Assembly: GCA_004026145.2 (NCBI GenBank) | Contig: CP034990.1 | Location: 16,756,176 to 16,820,175, forward strand | Origin: Takifugu bimaculatus | Taxonomy: Eukaryota > Chordata > Actinopteri > Tetraodontiformes > Tetraodontidae | Reading direction: 5' to 3' | DNA: 64,000 nucleotides | Shown: positions 58,027 through 64,000 of the stretch, piece by piece | How the letters are laid out: each line of letters starts with the position of its first letter | Numbering within the stretch: the first letter of the stretch is position 1 | Made by a program: the position numbers and the translations under genes | Notes under the pieces: model-generated | Seen by the model: only the letters and a program-made list of their open reading frames with translations | Databases searched by the model: none | Told to the model about the DNA's origin: nothing

Positions 58027-59659
58027 TGCCTCTCTTGGCTGGGTGGGGAGAGGGGTGACATTTAGCAATGCTGGCCCTCCATATCAGCAGATCGCAGAGA
58101 AGAGCAAGGAATGACATCAGGAGAACGTAAGGAGGCTGTACCTGCACCAGATCGCCATGGCAACCCACATCTCCCTTTGTAAGCCTCTCATTTCAGAATG
58201 AGGAACCTGAACTAAGTGATCCTCGTGGTCACCAGCTCGCCGTTGATACTTACACATGACGGGTTTCCATTTGGTGCTATCTGTCCATCTGCCGCTTCAG
58301 GGGATGATCTGCCAGAGAGATTGTTGGCTCTCGTGACTCGTTTAAGGGTTCAACTAACACACTCTTAATGGATTTACTGGATGGTAATACACACACAACC
58401 CTAAGCCTGATTCTCATGCACAGCCCGCCTCAGGGCATTAGCAGAACAGGGCCTGAATAACTGAATAAAATCGCATTGGATTCATATAAAAATGAGTGGG
58501 AATGCTTTATGTATAAACGGTATATAGTTTGACAAACTCTGGGTTTAGTTGTGTGTGATTTAGCACCGATCAGATGACGGCAGGTTCATTTTTGTTTTGC
58601 CTCACCCCGCCGGGGCCATTTGCGAGGTTTTATCTCACTTCCTCTGCGATGCTCCTCGAGTGGCAGACGGATTGGTCTGTGTTGGCTCATCTCGGCACCT
58701 CCAAAACGCCAACATTAACATCATTATAGATGCTGAAATCACGGCGGCGTCTCACTGGATCAGCCTCAGTTTTCAGCCAGGACCACAATTAAGTGGGAGG
58801 TTGGAAGGGATTTTTTTTTTTGGCTGCTGTTCTGCAGAAAGGAAGGAGAGAACCAAGCTCTCACACCTAAGCTAAACAGAGCAAAGCACAGCTCGGAGTC
58901 GCCATTAACACGTCCCGGTTGGAGGAGCAGGCCGGAATATAACAAATAGCCGGATGGACGAGCTGTGAGGGAAGGTGGCAACACCCACAGACGCGCATGT
59001 GAAGAACTTTATCTCCAACCCCAGCGACGAGCTAATTGGGCTCCCCTTATCTGTCTCCCTTCTGTGCTGGTGCACATTTTAACCCCTGGTGTCCCACGGA
59101 GAGGCTGGCGCTGCAGAGCTCCGCGGGGCCACAAACGCACACGCCGCTTCACCGCAGAGGAGCCACCAGAAGGAGGTTCACCTTTAAATGGTGAGCTTTC
59201 ACCAGCTGTGGTTTCATGGCACATTTGCAGTTGCATGCGCTTGCGAAAGAGGAAGAGTCCGGGCTTCCTTTTTCCTGTCCAGATGGCAGCATCAGGTGAC
59301 GGCAGACGCGAGGTTATCTCTGAAGCTCCTTCTCTGTCGCACAGGCGTGCGTGGGAGACGGAGCGGCTGCGGGGGGGCGACTGTCTGCAGCCTGTTTCTA
59401 ACGCTTTCATACAGGCAGTCGGGGAAACAAATCCTCCTCTATTAGCATCTCCGCCCACCGCTCCATATCTTGCAGAGATGAGGCTGCTTTGTTTAATCTT
59501 ATACAGAATTTGTTTGAAGTAAATATGTCCGGCCTTCACTCAAAGCCTGCTTTATTCTCCACTTATCAGGATCACTCGCAAGTGCCTCCCAGGAGCTGCT
59601 GCTCAGACAAGATATCACAGCCTGGGAAGGGTTTTTTTCCTCTTTTGGCAACATTTTTT

Positions 59660-60182
59660 GGTATTTATTTAGATTAAAACCAGTAAAATCTCAGCGTGCG
59701 ATCTTGAGCTTTCATGCCGCGACCTCTGAAAATGTCACAGTTGATATCAAAACAATGATCGGCCACCCCGATCAGGGTCAGATACCCATCGCGGCGTTTC
59801 TCGAATGTCATGGGGGGGGGGGGGGGGCGATTACATGATAAACACAAATTATTGTTGCTGCAAAAAACTGATAATTATCCACAGCGCATCACATGACACT
59901 GGCAACTTTTTAACAGAGAAACAACACTTCCTAATTATGGCCTGCACCACATAGATTTATCAGAACACAACACAAACATTTTGGCCAAAAAATCATTCAA
60001 ATCAACAGTAAAACAGTTATTTGGGTTTAACCAGGGTGTGTCTGACAGTCGGACATATACTGGGAATATAGATTTATCACGATGCAACTGGTTCAAACAC
60101 ACAAATGCAGCCCGGAACTGCCAGTTTGTGGCGTATGGAGCAATCATTGGATCCAGATGTGCAGGGAGCCTGGAGGCGGCTT
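59660..60182 (-). terminator. kctd12: KCTD12 3' UTR with candidate polyadenylation signal
   Basis: On the minus strand the first AATAAA after the KCTD12 stop is the complement of TTTATT at 59664-59669, giving a 3' UTR of about 515 nt. It contains a C-run on the minus strand, a 16-G run on the plus strand at 59812-59827. Longer 3' UTRs are possible. Confidence 0.45.
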
Positions 60183-60971
60183 TCACCGGCAGAAAACGTA
60201 CTCGGTGTAACTGGTCCACAGTTTGTCCTCCGTGGGGTCGCTGCTCGAGCACGTCCCGGTGGAGTTACAGGCCACCATGTGGAAGCCGGCCTCCGCCAGC
60301 CGGTCGAAGGCTTGCTCCAGGAAGTTGTACTTGAGGTAGTACCTGGCGGTGTACCTGTCCGGGGGTCGGTCCGGGTCCCGGCTCTCGTTCAGGGTTTCTC
60401 CAAAGACCTCTTTAGCCAGACAGATCTTGCTGCAGACGGTTATTCTGGCCACCCTGCGGAACTTGGCGTCCCCCTGGATGTCCCTCCCGATGGTGTAGGT
60501 GCCTCTGTAGCCGATGGTGATGTAGCCGGAGCCGCCCCCCGACAGAGACGACAGAGTCCTGTCCGAGGAGGAGGACGGGGTGGCCGGGCTGCTGAGCTCA
60601 GCCTCCTCCTGCTCCCCGCCGTCATCCGAGCCGTCCCTCCCGGCCGCCTCCAGGCGCCTCGACAGCCCCGGGAGCTGGAAAAAGTCCGCTTCTTTCCGCA
60701 GCCTCCGCTTCTCTTTGAAGAACTCCGGGAGGAAGAGCTCGGAGTCCCGCAGGTAATCCAGGATGTAGCGGAACAGAAAACCGTCCCGGTCGAAGAAGAA
60801 GCGGCCCTTGTTGTCTTTGGGCAGCTGGTCCGGGGAGCCCTGGCCGAACTTGGCCCACAGCAGCGAGTTGGGGGCCGCTTTCAGGGTCTCCAGCCGGGTC
60901 ACATACACCTGCCCCCCCACGTTGAGCTCGACTATCTCTGGGAAAGTTGCCTCGCTGCAGCTCTGAGCCAT
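60183..60971 (-). CDS. kctd12: KCTD12-family protein (BTB/T1 + H1), single exon
   Basis: KCTD12 (pfetin) is an auxiliary subunit of GABA-B receptors: its T1 domain pentamerises and binds the receptor tail, and its H1 domain shapes G-protein desensitisation (known for mammals). This 262-residue protein begins with a BTB/T1 domain at about 10-109 (FPEIVELNVGGQVYVTR, then DRDGFLFRYILDYLRD at 61-76). A 39-residue Ser/acidic linker (110-148) follows, then the H1 domain at 149-262 (GYITIGYRGTYTIGRD, TLNESRDPDRPP, FHMVACNSTGTC), ending SYTEYVFCR. Human KCTD12 is 325 residues, mainly through a longer N-terminus and linker. The ATG has a strong context (A at -3, G at +4). The gene is intronless, as expected, GC-rich, and convergent to LMO7. 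Zebrafish has two copies, kctd12.1 (leftover) and kctd12.2 (right on); I cannot say which this is. KCTD8 and KCTD16 are the less likely alternatives, since the closest remembered match and the LMO7 neighbour both point to KCTD12. Confidence 0.93.
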   Translation of the reverse strand: MAQSCSEATFPEIVELNVGGQVYVTRLETLKAAPNSLLWAKFGQGSPDQLPKDNKGRFFFDRDGFLFRYILDYLRDSELFLPEFFKEKRRLRKEADFFQLPGLSRRLEAAGRDGSDDGGEQEEAELSSPATPSSSSDRTLSSLSGGGSGYITIGYRGTYTIGRDIQGDAKFRRVARITVCSKICLAKEVFGETLNESRDPDRPPDRYTARYYLKYNFLEQAFDRLAEAGFHMVACNSTGTCSSSDPTEDKLWTSYTEYVFCR

Positions 60972-62348
60972 TTTGCGTCCTCCTTCCCTGCAGATTCCGT
61001 CACACTAACTCAGAGGCGCAGATATCCTGCTGACAACAGCCGGAGAGTCTGTGTGCGTCTGTGGGAGGAGATCGGTCACATTAAAGGGCGACTTCACCCA
61101 AAAGTCCTTAATTATGTCTGTTGCTTATTTTTGTTTTTAAAGTGTGCATGTTAATCTTAAAAACATCATTTTTGCAAAGTATCACTACACTCAAACTGCG
61201 CTTTTATCATCAACAGGTAGAAAAACGTTTTGTCAAATAGATACTGATAGCGAAAGCTAATTTGGGATGATACTAATAATATAAGACGAGAAAGAGGAAC
61301 CTCGAACCTGTAAAATCTGCATCTAAGATATTATTATCTCTAATGAGGTCCATCCAAAAAGTCAGTTGCTAAATTGGATTTTTTCCCACCTCCCCCTCAC
61401 ACAGATATGAGTTTCAGATACTGAGTTTATGTTTAGTAAGCTAATTAAACCTAACTAAAGATTAAAAAATAAAGATAACACAAAGATTAAGACATAACGC
61501 AGCCGTTCGAAATAAAAAGTGAGATAGAGCAAAAAAGGAAGAAAAGATAATAAAAAAACAGGATGTGGAGATCCCTCTGTCTTGCAGTTACAAGTTAAAA
61601 AAATTAAAATTAAAAATTCTAAATTTGTTTTCTATGGGTTTGAGCACGATAGACCACACAATGTTTTGTATTACACTGACACCTAGTGGCAAGAATATAT
61701 AATCGCATAATAGCTTATATATTTATTATTATTTTTATTTGTTTGTATCTCTCTCAATAAGATTGATTATCACACATACATAATTGTTATAATTATTAAA
61801 CACGAAATAATGTTTTGCACAATAATAAGCACCACTTAAAATGCTCCCAAAACGAAGCCTCTGCTCTTTCATCGACCTCATGTCAGTCAGATGTTACCGT
61901 TATCCTCTGGAGGGAGGTCATTTGATCAAAGATGTAAAGCTTTTCAACAGTAATCCTGCAGATTTTTCAGTCTCTGAGGGTTCTTTCGTCTTGGTGTGCT
62001 TAAATAACCCACATTTGTGGGTTTATAACTGCATGTAGTACATGGCAAAACAAAAAAGTAGAAATAACCAACATAGTAAAGAAAAACTGCTGTTTTAAAA
62101 TTAATAAATACAATATATATATATTTTTTAAATCAAGAAAGAAAGAAAACTCTATCAATGAAAACATGTAGCATTCAACTGTAATTGAATTTTCTTTTTA
62201 TTCTAATATGTTAAACGACAAACCCATCCGCAGGCGTAAAAGAAATAGTGCGCCGCCAGTGAACAGCATACTTGAATACTGACCTTTATCTGTTCACGAT
62301 AACGCTGATCTCAGAGCAGCTATAAACCTGTCCCCCCATACACACGCA

Positions 62349-62350
<2 letters not shown>

Positions 62351-62395
<45 letters not shown>
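62351..62395. repeat. (CA)n microsatellite
   Basis: About 22 uninterrupted CA units. Confidence 0.97.
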
Positions 62396-62396
<1 letters not shown>

Positions 62397-62636
62397 ACTC
62401 GTCATTGCTGTGATCGTCCAAGTCTTTGAGAAAGACCTGTCAGGACTTCCGTGGCCCCCATCCTCTGGGCGCTACTCCTCTCTCGCTCTGCGCTGTCATG
62501 CGTGACCTCATCCCATGTCACAGGATTCAGGAGCATAAACATCAACGCTACAGGCGGATGCGAACGTAGGTGAAAGGAAACACCCAGGATGCACATTTAA
62601 GCGTCTCTTCCAAACAGAGAAGAAACGCTGAGTCAA

Positions 62637-62687
62637 GTGTGTGTGTGTGCGTGTGTGTGTGTGTGTGTGTGTGGGGGGGGGGGGGGG
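62637..62687. repeat. (GT)n followed by a 15-G run
   Basis: GT array with one GC interruption (62637-62672), then 15 consecutive G. Prone to slippage and sequencing error. Confidence 0.95.
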
Positions 62688-62871
62688 TGTCAGGTCAAGC
62701 AGATCTGAGAAGTAAAAGAAATGTTTTGGGGTTTTTTATTGGAAAGTTTATGACATGAACTCCCCCTCGTCTCTGCACAGAAAGTCGCAGCGTGATGACA
62801 TAAGTGTGCTCAGGCCAGGGACACTGGCTGAAATGTGAGTGCAGTCGTGTGTGAGAGTGAAGACTGCGTTT

Positions 62872-62899
62872 GTACGCGTGTGTGCGCGCGCACGCGCAT
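62872..62899. repeat. Alternating CG/CA tract with Z-DNA potential
   Basis: ACGCGTGTGTGCGCGCGCAC and then GCGC: over 24 bp of strictly alternating purine and pyrimidine, including a (CG)n core at about 62883-62890. Confidence 0.75.
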
Positions 62900-63029
62900 C
62901 AGTCGAGGATACAGGACAACTGTGAGTTCACCCTCAAGCGTGATTCGAATAATAGAATTAATGATGAGTGAAGCCGTTGAGGTTCATTCCTGCTATTGTC
63001 CACATTTGCTCTGTCCTCATGTTGACTAT

Positions 63030-63245
63030 ACAGGGAGAGTGTGTGTGTAGGTGTGTGATCTCATGTTTACACCATATTAAGAACCAGCATCCTCATTTTA
63101 CTGGCGGTGGGGGGGCTAGAAATGGGTTAATGTCCGGGTGTGTTAGGGGCAGGGGGTTAGTTGGGATGGTTGGGGTTAGGCTAAGGTATTATGTCTATGA
63201 AAGTCCCCACAAAGGTAGAAGTAGAAGGTTGTGTGTGTGGTGGTG
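63030..63245. repeat. Teleost (GT)n-flanked 'GGTTAGG' repeat, copy 2
   Basis: Phrases 'gttggggttaggctaagg', 'tattatgtctatgaaagtcc', 'ccacaaaggtagaagtag', with GT-rich ends. Same order as the copy at 47860-48085 in LMO7 intron 14 but substantially diverged. Confidence 0.7.
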
Positions 63246-63388
63246 TTGGGGGGTCTTTCTGTTGCTTTATGTGACTGGACCAGACGGTGTGTTCTCATCA
63301 CCTTCTCTCGGGGTTACGTCTGCACCCTTGTGCTCCTCAATCAGCTCTAATGGATCCTCTGGCTCGGACTCAGCCAGGGAACAGATAT

Positions 63389-63390
<2 letters not shown>

Positions 63391-63453
<63 letters not shown>
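63391..63453. repeat. (CA)n microsatellite
   Basis: About 31 uninterrupted CA units. Confidence 0.97.
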
Positions 63454-63455
<2 letters not shown>

Positions 63456-64000
63456 GTGGGGCTGAGAGAGGCTGATGCGTCGTGATGAGCAAAAAGACCC
63501 TGCTAACGTTTTCTTCTCGTCTTTGTCCTTTTTCTTTGCTCGCTCTTCGTCCTCCTTGTGTCGCTTGTGTTCATCTGGTGCAAAACTGTGGCAACTTTCC
63601 ACGTGCATGTACTATTTTGTCTACAAAAGTTTATTTTCGTGTATGTGTGCTTGTGTGTCTCAGCCACCCCCACCTTTGCTCTGCGTCTGTGTGTCTGCGT
63701 GTGTGTGTGAGAGAGAGAGAGCGAGAGCGCGGTTCACATGGATCTCATCTCCCCTTCCTCCTTCAGTGCCCTCATTCAGAGTGAAAGCTCCCCTGGGGCT
63801 GATGTGCACTTTTGTGAGTGTACATTATTCTGAGTTCTGAAGCCATGAAGAAACACAGCAGTCCATCCAGGCCGCCTCCTCCTTCCTGCCTTCAGTGAGA
63901 GACGGGACAAGAGGGACGTTTTACACGGTGTCATAGAAGGCCCTAATGTCTCTCCACTGGAGCTCTGGTAAACATCTGTTTGTCTTAACGTTATTTCAAA

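Larger units (their letters stand above)
54056..59660. other. Intergenic region between convergent LMO7 and KCTD12
   Basis: No gene supported. I looked for LIM-domain exons (C-x2-C ... H-x2-C-F-x-C) and saw none. Contains a large inverted repeat at 55.9 kb, a SINE-like piece at 56.9 kb, a G-run at 56508-56522, a (GGA)n run at 58003-58025 and a CpG-richer block at 59000-59460, where both strands stay open for over 170 codons without any recognisable product. Confidence 0.6.
60972..64000. other. 5' flank of KCTD12
   Basis: No gene supported. 60972-61090 is the likely 5' UTR and promoter area, moderately CpG-rich with no TATA box seen. 61100-62260 is very AT-rich, with TAATTA words and no coding sign. 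62300-64000 is dominated by CA/GT arrays, a 15-G run at 62673-62687 and a repeat copy at 63030-63245. Confidence 0.6.

Noticed and set aside
58965..59539. Overlapping 185- and 176-codon frames on opposite strands
   Set aside because: CpG-richer DNA with few stops. There is no domain, no start or splice context, and both strands are equally open.
54056..59660. Search for a displaced LMO7 LIM-domain exon
   Set aside because: No stretch with the C-x2-C ... H-x2-C-F-x-C spacing or the GAAMIIESL-like core was seen on the + strand.
60105..61154. 349-codon open frame on the + strand, the longest in the window
   Set aside because: It lies antisense to KCTD12 and is open only because the GC-rich KCTD12 codons lack stops on the reverse. 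The minus-strand frame has full T1 and H1 domains; this one has no domain.

Overview
The window looks like teleost fish nuclear DNA. It has intron-rich vertebrate genes with many introns of about 75-110 bp, long dinucleotide microsatellites, and interspersed repeats whose wording is typical of ray-finned fish (a tRNA-headed SINE, two decayed LINE reverse-transcriptase tails, and short LINE/SINE 3' tails). Nothing bacterial, phage-like or CRISPR-like was seen. The species cannot be named from the sequence; short introns in a compact locus suggest a percomorph-type fish, which is inference.

Two protein-coding genes are supported. The first, on the + strand at about 35.97-53.65 kb, is an LMO7 orthologue (LIM domain only 7), which I rebuilt as about 29 coding exons (about 1,310 residues). 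In order it carries an N-terminal calponin-homology (CH) domain, a serine/arginine/proline-rich middle, the LMO7/LIMCH1 'QWQDDLTKWKNRRRS' block, a PDZ domain, a charged coiled-coil block and the conserved 'ILEEMKKRTQLL...DNSWIRQR...ESLDNLD' block. It ends a few residues after a lone CxxC, with no LIM domain. The second, on the - strand at 60.18-60.97 kb, is a single-exon KCTD12-family gene: a BTB/T1 tetramerisation domain, a short linker and the H1 domain of the GABA-B receptor auxiliary subunits. The genes are convergent, about 6.5 kb apart. The LMO7-KCTD12 adjacency matches the vertebrate arrangement I know (human 13q22), which supports orthology. The products are not expected to act together: LMO7 acts at adherens junctions, actin and the nucleus, KCTD12 at neuronal GABA-B receptors.

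Layout: 1-35.7 kb has no gene I can support. It is AT-rich, with scattered microsatellites, a 12-bp minisatellite, a 298-bp GGAT tetranucleotide array, one SINE, one LINE remnant and short repeat tails. 35.69-35.97 kb is a CpG-rich LMO7 promoter with a GC box and a CCAAT box. 35.97-54.0 kb is LMO7, with SINE and LINE remnants in its introns. 54.0-59.7 kb is intergenic and holds a 132-bp near-perfect inverted repeat around a CCCTAA-repeat core. 59.7-61.0 kb is KCTD12, and 61-64 kb is its AT-rich, microsatellite-rich 5' flank.

The points most worth checking are all in LMO7: loss of the LIM domain, a +1 frame break (or 52-bp micro-intron) in exon 11, a probable GC-AG intron, an alternative terminal exon that would give a CH-only isoform of about 407 residues, and two exon junctions whose phase is unresolved. 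All exon boundaries were read by eye from frame, splice-site consensus and remembered homologues. They have not been tested against transcripts.
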